Shown one piece after another: positions 1-10,074 of a stretch of DNA of 64,000 nucleotides. Both the position numbers and the translations under genes were made by a program. This DNA is from Vigna angularis (lineage: Eukaryota; Streptophyta; Magnoliopsida; Fabales; Fabaceae), in assembly GCF_016808095.1 (NCBI RefSeq), contig NC_068970.1:37110630-37174629 (forward strand), in the 5' to 3' direction. The notes under the pieces were generated by a model. The model did not search any database, was not told the origin of the DNA, and worked only from the letters and a program-made list of their open reading frames with translations. Numbering within the stretch: position 1 is the stretch's first letter; each line of letters begins with the position of its first letter.

Positions 1-726
1 TTGTGTCTAAGTGTATATGCAGGGAGATGTTCATATAAGGAGGACTGCAGCCTCAAAAGCATCATGAAGACCTTGAGATTGAAGGAATTTTAGGACACAA
101 GGAGACAACTAGCTTGAGCACTACAAGCTGCCCAAAATTCTCCCTTCCTTGAAGATGCTCCAAGTGCTAAGTGAAAGATGAAGAAGAAAGGGAGAAGGAA
201 AAGAGAAAGACTAGTCACCACCACCCTTTGATGAGAGACAATGAGCTCAAGCCTAGCAAGCCAAAGTTGATCAAGAGGATTGAGTATTTAAAGATGTCAA
301 GGTAGTGGAAGGGCTAAAAAGAAGAATTCAAGCTATGAGAGTTGATTTGGTGGCTAGAATGTGGTTCAAGAGGAGTTGGTGGAAGGAGCACACCAACAAC
401 AAAGTTTGCACTTCATTGAGTAATCCGTCAAGCTAGTGACGTTAAACAAGCGCTTTTGGGAGGCAACCCAGTTTTATATGCTATTTTACTTGTGTTTGTA
501 TGATTTTTGTGTTATATGCATTAGTAGCTTATGTTTTGCATGTTTGTGTAGTTTTGCATTGTTGTGATTTTTGAGTTGTAATGTTGTTTTTGTGGTTTGT
601 ATAAGTGTATTAGGTTAGTTTTAGCTTGTTTGGTGTGTGAGTGCATTTAATGAAGGTCTAGAACCAAAAATCACATGGTGAGTGGCCAATTTCGCAAAAA
701 TCTGCATTATGCAGAAAACTGATATG

Positions 727-915
727 GCGCCCAAGCGCCCCCTGGCTGAGGGGCGCCCGGGCGCGAGCTGCACCAGGACCATGCTGCACCAACTTGACCG
801 AGTGGCGCCCAAGCGCCCCTTGCTGAGGGGCGCCCGAGCGCGCGATGCACCAGTGGCGCCCAAGCGCCCCCTGCTGAGGGGCGCCCGAGCGCGAGCTGCA
901 CCAGGGGCGCCCAGC
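727..915 (+). repeat. GC-rich palindromic tandem cassette in gypsy internal region
   Basis: Imperfect tandem copies (three full, one partial) of a unit of roughly 50 bp, reading like 'ggcgcccaagcgcccc' + 'tgctgaggggcgcccgagcg' + a 'gagctgcaccag' spacer. The two GC-rich halves are near-complementary, so each unit can fold into a hairpin. Overlapping open frames on both strands are a by-product of the repeat. Confidence 0.8.
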
Positions 916-2760
916 ACCAAAAATTCTGGTTCTGCACTTTTTGTTTTTTCTTGATTTATGATGAGTTTCCCATTCTTTTGCACTCTTTCACACACTACTT
1001 TTGTTGTGTTTTTAAACCTTTTTGTGTTTGTGTACCTTTGGGAAGCTTAATTTTAAGACTTCCCTCTTTGTTCTTGTACTTTTGTCTTTGTTTGTTTTGG
1101 CTTTCATTGTTTTGTTTCTTTGCTTTCTTTTGCTTATTTCTTTTAGAATGTTTTATGGATTATTCTCTTCAGTTGTTGACTATGGGATACTAATTTTGCT
1201 TTGAGCTTTCTTGTTACAGGATAAGATCTTTCTTAGAACTTTAAAGGTGTCAAAACCACCAGTGGTCACCCTTTGAGGCATGCGTGAGTTGAGCACCATA
1301 TGAAATGAAGATTTTGCTGCTCGTGTAGCATGGCCTGGGGGCCAGGCCCCTACTGATGGGGGAGGTGGAGCAGTTGCGGAGTATAAGCTACTGTTGGAGG
1401 AAGATGTTGCAGATGAAAGTGAAGCTAGTGTCTTACACTGCTAGAGCTGCAAAGAGTCCATTTTAATTCGGTTTTTCAGTTTTAATTTCCAGTTCTTATT
1501 TGCTTTCAGTTTTTGAATTTGGATTTCTTTTTGACTTGCCTTATGGATAGTTCTTGTGCAATTGGTCTGGTGATTTGAGTGAATCATTTTCTATGCTTGA
1601 ATTGAATACAAATCTGTTGTGCTTGCTCTTTATCCATGTGAATTGTTTTGAAAATCTGATTGAGATTATGTGGTTGAGCTTGTTGAACAGAGATTGTGGT
1701 TGCTTGTATCTATTGAGATATATGCTTAGCTTTAATTGTGATCAATATTCTTGGCATGATGTTTATCAAATTTTGGAACCCTGAGTAAACCTGTGAGATG
1801 TTGTGCCTCAGAGTTTATTGATGAATGTTATTACTTTGGAATCACAGTTGATTTTGCCTGAGTTTCTCTATTTGAACTGTTACTTGCATGTTATAAATGA
1901 TCAAGGCCATCTTGTTCTTCCACCTCTTCTACATTTTGAGCCTAAAAGCCAATGCTAAACCTTTGAACCTTAAAGAAAACTTTCTCATTCCCGAAACCTT
2001 AAGCCTATTGAAAAATCATTAACCTCCTTACCTTGAGTAGAGATGAACATATATGTTAGAGTGAGGAGAATGGTCTAAGTTTGGGGGAGTTCTTATCAAA
2101 AGGGGAGCATTGAGAAAAACAATAAGTTGAGCTAAAAAGAAAGAAAAAGAAGAAAGAAGAAGAAAGACAAAAACATGAATTCAATGAAAAAGAGTTGGGA
2201 AATAGGTTGAGAAGTGGGTTATTCAATTTTGGAGAAAAAGAGATACTAAGCTATATCATGAATCAAATTGTTTGTTCTCTTATCTCAAGGTGCTTTGTTG
2301 TCCAGAAAAAACAATTTTTCTTCTTAGCCCAGCCACAATACAAGCCAATCAAAGTCCTTGTGATGTAACTTATTTGTTAATGTGTTTGAAATTGTTGAAA
2401 CAAAAGGCAAAGTTGATTTGTGTAACATTGTGATATTTGAGAGTTAGACACACATCCTTATACACCATTGTGCTTGAGTAAACACTTTCCTTGGTGAGGA
2501 TTGGTTCCATGCACTCATTGAAAACAACTTGCCATGTTTGTTGATCTATCATTTGCATCTATCTTGTGACTTTGAATTTGTGAGCACCATGATTGAAGTT
2601 TAGCTTGCTAAGACTATATTCTCTCTTGAATGTTATTTATAAGTTGAGCAAGCATGATTGATTTTGTTTATTTGATTTAAATTGACTCTTGGATTGTTAG
2701 ACCATTGTGGTTGAATGGTTTGCTAGGAGAAGTACTTTTGCTTGAGGACAAGCAAAGTTG

Positions 2761-2777
2761 TAAGTTTGGGGGTATTT
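2761..2777 (+). other. Polypurine tract before the gypsy LTR
   Basis: The motif 'aagtttgggggt' lies just after 'gaggacaagcaaag', immediately upstream of the LTR's TG. This is the usual priming site for plus-strand synthesis in Tat/Athila elements and sets the + orientation. Confidence 0.7.
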
Positions 2778-3019
2778 TGATAATGCTAAATTATACCATA
2801 TTTTAAGCATCATTTTAGTGGCAAAATCAACTCCTTTCTTACTTATAACTTGCTTAATCCTCTTGTTTTGTCTTATTTTCTATATATTTGTGTTTTTGGC
2901 TACTTTGATGTACTTTCATCATTAATCCCTTATTTTGTAGCTAAAAATGAGCTTGGAAGAATCTCCAACAAATTATAGAACTGGACCAAGAAGTTAGCAC
3001 GTAGAAACGCCATCAGCAG

Positions 3020-3445
3020 CGCAAGAACGCTCGCCGCAAAGAGAGAGGACGCTCGTCCAGAACTCAGAGAAATGGACGCTCGTCCAATGTGCACGCAGTT
3101 GAGGACGCTCGTCCAAGATTTAGGACGTTCGTCCCGCAAAGAGAGAGGACGCTCGTCCAGACTGTAAGCACGAGCGGACGCTCGCTCAGAGAGAAGTGAA
3201 CGCTCGTCCAAGCCAGGCGCTGTGGACGCTCGTCCAAGCCAGGCAGAGGACGCTCGTTCGGCCAAGCAATCAGAGGACGCTCGTCTAGGAGAATGGGACG
3301 TTCGTCTAGTGTGCAGACAGAAACGGACGGTCGTCCAGAACGTACAAACGCAAGAGAGGGCGCTCGTCCATGCTGAAAAGAGGACGTTCGCCCAGAAATC
3401 ATGGGACGCTCGGCCAACTAGAAGGACGTTCGTCCAAATCCAGAT
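3020..3445 (+). repeat. Array of GGACGCTCGTCC palindrome-like motifs
   Basis: About 17 copies by eye of a 12-bp motif close to 'ggacgctcgtcc' (variants acgttcg, acgctcgc), spaced about 20-35 bp apart by variable sequence. The flanks GGAC..GTCC make each copy a short inverted repeat. Open frames on both strands across the array (for example repeated 'LDERP' on the minus strand) come from the repeat and show no protein family. Confidence 0.85.
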
Positions 3446-3450
3446 GGTCC

Positions 3451-3583
3451 GCGCCCGGGCGCGAGAGAGGGGCGCCCGGGCGCGACTTTTCGCGAGTTTT
3501 GAAATTTTTTCCAGAGAGTTTCACGCCCGGGCGCGAAAACAGAGGGCGCCCGGGCGCGACTGACAGAGGGCGCCCGGGCGCGA
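3451..3583 (+). repeat. Five copies of GCGCCCGGGCGCGA
   Basis: Near-identical copies of the self-complementary core 'gcgcccgggcgc', 15-50 bp apart, directly after the previous array. This is the most GC-rich stretch of the LTR and sits just before the 'tctatttaaccccaaaac' segment, which may hold the LTR's TATA-like signal. Confidence 0.85.
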
Positions 3584-4485
3584 TTTTTCTGATGTGGCAG
3601 ACCAGTCTATTTAACCCCAAAACGCGAAGGGGAATGGGTCTTTGGTCATTTGGAGGCGCGATTTCACTCAGAGGAGAGCTTGGAGGACTGCTAGGGTTCG
3701 TGGGAACACTCCCTTCTTCCTCTTGGGTTCTTCATCTTCTTCCATGGTCATCTTGTAAGCTTTAGGGTTCTCCATGGAAATGGAGAACCAAACCCATCTT
3801 GTTGGGATTAGTTGTAGCCTTTGAATTCTTGTGTAATTGTTGAATGATTTGATTATATATATGCCTTTTCTATCAATTACTAGTATTCTTGTTTCCAATC
3901 TTAAAGCTTGCATGTAATGGGAACGTTCATGACTTGATTTTGGGGTTTTATGGATTATGGGAACGTAAGATGAAACCCGGAACTGAAATAGGAGTCCTTG
4001 TGGGTCATTGATTCTAGGAATGGAAGATGATTCACATGTTGTCTTAGATCTCAGCTCTTTAATGCGGGTTTTGCTTGTTAGATTGCCAAGGAATTGGGGT
4101 TTGATAAGGAAAACCTAGGCTCTTTCACCTAAGGAATTAGGGCTAGAGTGTTTTAGTAGATTGACTTTAGTAAATTGATAGAGAGGAGATGAAATTGGTT
4201 ATACACAAGAGTGCTTTGGTGAAAACTAACCTTAACAATGTCATTTCATATCATTTCTAGTCTTTTCCATTTCCAAGTGTCTTAAATACCAAAGTCCAAC
4301 CTTGTAATTATGTATGAATTTACATTTCTGCACTTGTTCTGTATATTGATGTTATGTTCTTGAGTCTATATGAGTTATTAATCGCACAATTCTCTAGTAT
4401 TACGAGTCTCTTGGGAAAACGATACCCGGTCTTACCGGTTTATTACTTGAACGATTCGGTGCACTTGCCGAAATCGAGCCCAACA

Positions 4486-4640
4486 AGTATTTTTTGAGCT
4501 AACAAGTTTTTAGTGCCGTTGCCAAGGATTTGGGGATTGAACCCGAGTCCTAGCAACGGCTAACAAGTTAAATTGGGCCTCATCAAGTTTTTGGCGCCGC
4601 TGCCGGGGATTTAGGGGCTGAACCCGAGTCCCAGCAACAG
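4486..4640 (+). other. tRNA-Asp-type primer-binding site with a degenerate second copy
   Basis: The segment 'tggcgccgctgccgggga' at 4592-4609 fits, with one mismatch, the complement of the plant tRNA-Asp 3' end used by Tat/Athila elements. A decayed copy of the same block (tagtgccgttgccaagga) lies about 80 bp upstream at 4511-4528. Both are followed by the phrase 'gaacccgagtcc(t/c)agcaac', so the PBS block is a tandem duplication. Confidence 0.75.
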
Positions 4641-4691
4641 CTATCAAAGTTTGGTTCATCAATATGTTTCATCAAACTCAATTCTCTTCTC

Positions 4692-4981
4692 TTAATTATA
4701 GCCTTTTGCAGCTAGCCTAACCGTGTTACTAATTATATTACCATTTTCATCCATTTTATTGCTAAAAACCCATTTATTACCAATCACATTCATATCACGA
4801 CTTCTAGGAATTACACACCACACATAATTTCTAGTAAATTGATTAAGTTCATCTTGCATAGCAACAATCAAATTATTATCATTCAAAGTATCATTAATAG
4901 TTTTAGGTTCAACTTGTGATACAAAAGCAACTTGTTCACTAAAATTACTAAGCTTGATAAGTCTTTTGAAAGCATGATAAG
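4692..4981 (-). pseudogene. copia reverse transcriptase, N-terminal fragment
   Basis: The minus-strand frame contains 'AMQDELNQF' and 'VIGNKWVFSNKMDENGNI' followed by 'RLAAKGYN'. These match the conserved opening of the copia RT (RVT_2) domain: W..AM.EE, then IG.KWVF..K.D..G...R.KARLVAKG. Only about 65 residues remain and the YVDD catalytic region is absent. The frame is joined to integrase sequence through a short linker, showing an internal deletion. Confidence 0.8.
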
Positions 4982-5705
4982 TATCATTTTTGGATGCAAA
5001 AAATAATGTTCATGTGTACCTAGAAAAATCATCTACAATGACTAATGCATAGAAGTTACCACTAGGACTCATAGTACGTGAAGGTCCAAATAGATCAATG
5101 TGAAGCAATACTAAAGGTCTATTTGTTGAAATACATTTCTAGGCTAAAAAGAAACCTTAGCCGCTTTCCTTTTTTATATGCTTCACATACTTTGTCCTTT
5201 ACAAACTTGAGTTTTGGCTGTCCTTTAACCAATTTTTTCTATTTAACTAGTTGAAATGATGAATGTGTATGTGAAAAGTTTTTATGCCATAACCATGTAC
5301 CTTCGTCTTTTATTAGAATACAGTGTATGCTATTTGATGCATGATGTAGATTAAGCAAGTAAATGTTGTTCACTCCTTTTCTTATTAACGCAATAATACC
5401 AGATGCATCAAATATGAGACAATGGTTAGGTTTAAAGACTACTTTATATTTCTTAGCACAATATTGGCTTATGATTATCAGATTATGCTTTAAACCTTCT
5501 ATTAAGAGAACATTCTTGATGTTTAGTGGATATCCATTTATTATCATTCATATTCTAAGAATTTTCTCTTTGTTGTTATCGTCATAAATCATGAAGCCTT
5601 CATTCTTTAAGCTCAACATCGCAAATTTTCCTTTATCACCAGTCATGAGCCTAGAACATCCACTATCTTGGTACCACAAATCCTTTTTGTGACTTTTCAA
5701 GAGCT
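4982..5705 (-). pseudogene. copia protease, GAG-pre-integrase and integrase-core remnants
   Basis: Minus strand, from high to low coordinate. A protease active site reads 'WYQDSGCSRLMTGD' near 5670-5700. A GAG-pre-integrase segment at 5547-5239 ends in 'LWHKNFSH', the zinc-binding H of that domain. The integrase core has 'LHIDLFGPSRTMSPSGNFYA' and 'VDDFSRYT' around 5120-5000, which include two catalytic Asp residues. An in-frame stop follows 'SRYT' where Trp is usual. Several frameshifts separate the segments. Confidence 0.75.
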
Positions 5706-7443
5706 TCAAAATAAATCTACATTATATGGTACCCTTAATAAGTTGGGTCGACATGGTTGATCCTTCCTTGGTCCTTTTGGAATCCATTTCAAACCTGCCA
5801 TAGACACATCATACTTTCTAGTATTACAATTTTTTAAAACATGACCTTTTTTCATATAATAATTGTAAACTCTAAAAGGCATATCACTTGATTTATTTAT
5901 GGAAAACAAATTTGTAAACTTCTTAACTTTCTTTTCAGAAAAGGAATTGTAACCAATTCCAGCCTTTACAAAACAATTTTGTGAGTCAAGAAATACTTCT
6001 AATTTATTTTTTCCTTTTGTGAACATTGGACAACTTTTCAAAAGATATTTGACTCTTTTTTATTAAATAATGCAGTGTTTACAACATTTTGAAACCAAAT
6101 GATTTTGACAATCACAGGTTGAAATTTTTTAAATCACATCTAATGTTCAAAATCTCTTTTTAAATTGGTTAATTCTTTTTCTTTGAAGTTAAATTTGTTT
6201 TCTAGCCAATTATTTAAACCTTTAATAGATTGTTTACAATAGCAAGCCAATTGCATTCATCATGCAATTAATGAAAACCATGCAATAATTGATAATAATC
6301 ATCTTTATATTTTGCATAATGAAAACCATGCAACCACGAGGCATAAATTGTCTTCCTCATTTTCCTCTTGTGAATAACTATTTGTTGAGTCATCATTGTC
6401 TTCCCATGCTATATATGAACATGTGTCTTTAGATTTGCTTTCATGTTTCTTGTCACCACTTTTATCGTCATTTTGGATAAATTTTGGACCCTTATTCTTT
6501 ATGTGTCCTTCTTTCCTACAATTGTAACATGTAAAATTAAAAGTACTAGTAGAATCATTTCTTTTAGAGTAGTACTCTTTTGATTGCCTTTGTTACCTCT
6601 TCTATTGATAATGTTTTCAAACTTCTTGACAAGGAGATTTAAGTCTTCATTGTCATTGATCCTAACCACTTCTTTATCTGAATCCTCATTCTTTCGAGTT
6701 CTTGACTTCAATCCAATGTTCTTTACCTTTTTCTCACTACTCTCTTGTTCATTCAATCTGTTCATCTTGATTTCATGGTATCTAAGCTTCCCAAACAGAG
6801 AGGCAGTGGTAATTTTTGACAAATCCTTAGATTTTTAGATTGTTGTAACCCTAGGTTGCCAACTTCTATCTAGACACTTCAAGACATTATGTTTAGCTCT
6901 TCTTTCAAAATCTTTTCCCAAGCTAAAAAGATTATTCATAATATGTCCAAAACTATTTTGAACATGGATGGAGATGGGCGTCGAAACGGGTATGGAGACG
7001 AGGACGAAGCAGATATATACATACACATCTCTTCCTCATACTTAATTTAAAAAAATTGGGTATTGTCTATACCTATACTCAGTTCAACTCATTCCTTTTA
7101 ACTTTAGTCGATCCTTCATAGGTGAAAACCAAGGTATCCCACATTTCTTTAGCTCATTGGTAAGCTTGAACCTTTCTATATTCTTCTTCAGACAGGATGC
7201 ACATTAGAGAGTTGCGAGCTTTGGAATTCAAAAGGAAGTGTTGCTTCTACTTGTCAGTCCATTTGCTTCTTTAGAGTGGCTCTCCTTTTTCATCAATGGC
7301 TGTGTAGTTTCCATTCTCAATAATATCCCACATGGCAATGTAACATGATTCAAAGAATGCAATCATTCTTTACTTCCAACATTCGAACTTCTCACCCTTC
7401 AATAAGGGAGGACAATTGACAATGTATCCTTCATTTTCCATTC
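5706..7443 (-). pseudogene. copia gag remnants with zinc-knuckle traces
   Basis: A gag start ('MENEGYIVNCPPL' near 7443) and later pieces are visible only by switching frames. The region 6840-6500 retains 'EKKVKNIGLKSR', 'LVKKFENIINRRGN' and a zinc-knuckle trace. A second knuckle near 5890-5825 is reduced to 'YNYYMKKGHVLKNC', having lost Cys residues. At least four frame changes occur, so no functional capsid protein is possible. Confidence 0.7.
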
Positions 7444-7491
7444 CTTAGGATCGTTTCTGCGAGTCCTGCTAAGAACTAACCTCGCAAGGTT

Positions 7492-7504
7492 AGCTCTTGT
7501 ACCA
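7492..7504 (-). other. Probable initiator-Met tRNA primer-binding site of the copia element
   Basis: The minus strand reads 'tggtacaagagc', two changes from the TGGTATCAGAGC complement of plant initiator tRNA-Met. It lies about 60 bp upstream of the gag start, the expected position. The LTR that should follow (above 7505) is too degraded to delimit. Confidence 0.55.
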
Positions 7505-7639
7505 ACCGAAGTACCTGAAAAACACTAGAAAGGAGGTTGAAAAGTGTTAATGGGAAAACTTTTTTGAAACCTTCCTGATACAACACTTTTGTCGAGTACG
7601 GGATTTTTCAAGTAGTACTTAAACGCCCAACTACGTAAT

Positions 7640-7870
7640 TGGTTTTAAATTATAGGCTTAATTGCTTAATTGGTCTCCAAATTCAAGGGTTAGTGTCAAG
7701 TTCGTCCCCCCGAAAAAAAAGACTCAATTTCGTCCCCATTTTATATAATTGCGTCAATTAAGTCCATTCCCAGAAAGAGAGTTAACTTTGTGGTGTCGTG
7801 GCAAAAAGTCTGCATTTTTTTCTCTCTCCTATGCTCCTCATATCTTAACGCTATTATTAAAGTCCAAAAA
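7640..7870. repeat. Dispersed legume-type repeat remnant
   Basis: Contains 'ggcttaattgcttaattggtctccaaattc' style sequence with 'gttcgtcccc' and 'tttcgtcccca', a phrase I associate with short interspersed repeats in legume genomes. No ends or TSD could be fixed. Confidence 0.3.
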
Positions 7871-7879
7871 CATGCAAAG

Positions 7880-8420
7880 GAAGACTTGACCAGATAATCC
7901 TACAGTTTCCTCAATGTCTTAAGGTTTGAGACAAGTTGCTTGGTCTTCTTCCCTAAAGTATGCCAAATTGGATCCAACTGTCGCCTTACAATCTCATCAA
8001 AACACTAAAACAACTTATTCTCCATTGTCAAATCCTCCATGTCGAGCTTGTTCGTCTTCCTCATCTTTTTCAAACAAGCATCCATGGCCATAATAATGGC
8101 CTTCTGAATCCCCACCATGTACTTGTTCATCGGCACCTTTATGTGCACCACCTCATACGGGTCCCTCTCCAGCTCCTGCGACACGTAAACCTGAAATTGT
8201 GACAATAGGTGAAGCTTCCGCACGTGTAGACACTTCACTATCTGCTCCGCCTTCGCGAACCCTAACACCATCGCGTGTAACTTCTCAGAGAACGTGCTCA
8301 CAAACGTGTTGTGGTTGAACGAATGGAAAATCCAAACAATGAACGCTTGATGGAGGTCTGAGAGAGCGAGTACGTGTTAAGGAAGAGGATCTTGGCGATT
8401 TTGGAGGTTGATATTTTCAT
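7880..8420 (-). pseudogene. DNA-repair endonuclease XPF/RAD1 (UVH1) homologue fragment
   Basis: The minus strand encodes peptides closely matching plant UVH1, the XPF/Rad1 subunit of the structure-specific endonuclease acting in nucleotide excision repair. They are 'FIVWIFHSFNHNTFV', 'GFAKAEQIVKCLHVRKLHL', 'FQVYVSQELERDP', 'VPMNKYMVGIQKAI' and '[18 protein letters not shown]', in the right order. This covers the helicase-like middle part only; the C-terminal ERCC4 nuclease motif is absent. Frames shift near 8343 and near 7998, and a stop follows 'LKTLRKL'. The peptides abut without a visible intron. It lies between a copia and a gypsy fragment, so it may be a retrocopy or a transposon-carried piece. 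Confidence 0.8.
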
Positions 8421-8429
8421 TGTAAGTTA

Positions 8430-8723
8430 TCCTCTTGATTCTTTCTTTGAATAATCTTTTATTTAAAGGTTATTCGAAAGATATCCGTTAGACTCAGCTC
8501 TTAGCCTTGAATCTTGTGTCTTCTCTGACTTGTCATGTGAAGTAGCCGTTATTTAAAGTCAACTTGTTAGACCAACCTTTCTTTTTCAGTACTTTGCTAG
8601 AAGTAGGTTGCACTATCATCCAAACACGACTTCTAATGGAGAGAACATTTCGTGAATATCTTTTTTGTCTTGAACGTTCACTTATGATATATTTTGACTA
8701 GAGCATGTGGATGTGTGTAAAAG
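8430..8723. other. Unassigned repeat-like sequence left of the solo LTR
   Basis: No open frame and no recognisable ends. With 10075-10850 it forms the insertion target of the solo LTR. Words such as 'gttagactcagctcttagcc' here and 'gtttagctcatggtatcgtctag' on the other side suggest decayed copia LTR sequence, but I could not pair the ends. Confidence 0.3.
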
Positions 8724-8728
8724 GTTAT
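8724..8728. repeat. 5-bp target-site duplication (gttat), left copy
   Basis: Identical 'gttat' at 10070-10074 on the other side of the solo LTR. Confidence 0.85.
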
Positions 8729-10069
8729 TGATAACGGTTGATTTCACCGTTATTTGGGATTAAATTTTGATAAGGAAAGAACCATTTTTGACTTAGAAAC
8801 TTGCTTGTTCTCTTGTTTTTAGCTTATTTTGATGAATAAGAGAGTTGAGGTTATACTTGAAGATTTTATCACTAAATTCCCTTGATTTTGTAGGAAACTT
8901 GGATGAATTGGAAGAGGAGTTAAATTGTCAAGAAGTTGGAACTCAGAAAGGACAGAAAGACCACCAGAAGAGAAGGTTGTTGAAGGTGGCAGGATGCTTG
9001 GGCGCCCTTTCTGGGGCCCTTAGCGCAGGAGTCTCGCATTCATGCCTGAGCACCCTTTTTGGAACGCTGAGCATCAGTCTTCAAGTAACGTTTCACGCCT
9101 GGGTGCCCTTCTTGGGGCGATGAGCGCCACTACTCTCGTAAGTTCTCTTGGACGCCCTAAGTTGGGGCGTTGAGCGGTGTCAACGTTGGCCCATGATCCA
9201 ATTAAGCTGTATATAAGGACTTGGACGTCCTAGAGGGAGTATCTTTTGACAGAATTGACACAAATTCAGATTTTGCCAACTCTCTAGAGGCAGAAGTGGA
9301 TGCAGAAGCTCTCCTCTTCGGTTTTTAGGGTTTATCTTTCATTCTCATTCCATTGTTCATGTAGTTTCTCCATGACAAGGGGGAACTAAATTCAATTTGT
9401 TGTTGGGGGATGATGTAACCTTGTGAACTGTCATGTATTTGAATTGGTTTTAGTTGATATTTGCTTCTTTCATTAATTGTTAGAGTTATTTTTCTTTGCT
9501 CTATACTTGTTATGTTTAACTCATTCATGACATGATTATTGGTTTTCGTGATATGGACACATATGGGGAAACCTAGATCTGGGAAATTTCTCCCAAGGGA
9601 ACTATTGCCTAGACATAGGGATAGAACACTTGGTTATCTTAAGTTTCTAATCATAATGCATAATTAATTATTAGGGATACAAGACATTGTGATCTAGTAA
9701 TTAAGGATAGGCTTTCTTCGCCGAGACATCGAGTTTTAAGTAATTTAGAAAGTGATATTAACATTAATGAAGAAGATGAATTCATATATGCATGAGAGTA
9801 AACTAGGTGAAATCTAAACCCCGACAACATACCCATCTCATAATTTCAATATCAGTCATTCACCTTTGTGTTTTTCTTCAATTGATTAAAAGTGCATTCA
9901 TATTTACTTTCTTGTTTTTGCATTCAAAACCCTAAATTGTTCTTCAAAGTCTTAATTAGTTAAGTAATTACATGACTGTTTAGTGTCGTGAGTCTCTTGG
10001 GAAATGATACTTGGTCTTACCATTTATTATTACTTGATACGATTTGGTACACTCGTCGAGGTCTTAACA
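8729..10069 (+). mobile_element. Solo LTR of a Ty3/gypsy element
   Basis: Begins 'tgataacggttg', ends 'gaggtcttaaca' (TG..CA), is 1341 bp long and is flanked by perfect gttat repeats. Its terminal 80 bp resemble the end of the LTR at 2778-4485 ('gagtctcttgggaaa', 'ttggtcttacc', 'tattacttga'). No PBS or polypurine tract follows, so this is the product of LTR-LTR recombination. Orientation is by that similarity. The open frames inside show no family. Confidence 0.9.
8999..9180 (+). repeat. Diverged GCGCCC-type repeat units inside the solo LTR
   Basis: Four loose units with 'gggcgccct...ggggc...gagcgc', spaced about 40-50 bp. They have the same layout as the palindromic cassettes at 727-915 and 3451-3583 but are more decayed. 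Confidence 0.6.
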
Positions 10070-10074
10070 GTTAT
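10070..10074. repeat. 5-bp target-site duplication (gttat), right copy
   Basis: Matches 8724-8728 exactly. Confidence 0.85.

Larger units (their letters stand above)
1..2777 (+). mobile_element. 3' internal region of a Ty3/gypsy (Tat/Athila-like) LTR retrotransposon
   Basis: Non-coding tail of a gypsy element, truncated by the left edge of the window. Near 440-475 it has the 'gcgcttttgggaggcaaccc' phrase familiar downstream of pol in plant Athila/Tat elements. It ends in a G-rich polypurine tract directly before the LTR that starts at 2778. The part from about 1920 to 2720 recurs, diverged, at 52765-53620. The short open frames here have no recognisable domain and many fall in repeats, so I do not call genes. 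The lineage assignment rests on the LTR, PPT and PBS, not on a protein. Confidence 0.75.
2778..4485 (+). mobile_element. LTR of the Ty3/gypsy element
   Basis: An LTR of about 1.7 kb starting with TG after the polypurine tract and ending near 'gagcccaaca'. The alternative end is the 'gctaaca' at 4504. Its last 80 bp ('gagtctcttgggaaa...cggtcttacc') match the end of the solo LTR at 8729-10069, placing both in one family. A 3' internal region lies to the left and a primer-binding region to the right, so a single LTR is flanked by both kinds of internal sequence. Two GC-rich arrays sit inside it. Confidence 0.75.
4680..7510 (-). mobile_element. Degraded Ty1/copia (SIRE-like) retrotransposon, internally deleted
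   Basis: Read on the minus strand this carries, in order, a primer-binding site (about 7504-7492), gag, zinc knuckles, protease, GAG-pre-integrase domain, part of the integrase core, and then directly the start of reverse transcriptase. The order PR-INT-RT is the Ty1/copia hallmark. The rest of INT, RT and RNase H is missing and the copy stops at about 4680 against the gypsy PBS region. All frames are broken. Confidence 0.85.

Noticed and set aside
3064..3765. Open frames of 111-131 codons on both strands over the gypsy LTR
   Set aside because: They arise from the acgctcg and gcgcccgggcgc repeats, overlap in several frames and show only repeat-derived peptides.
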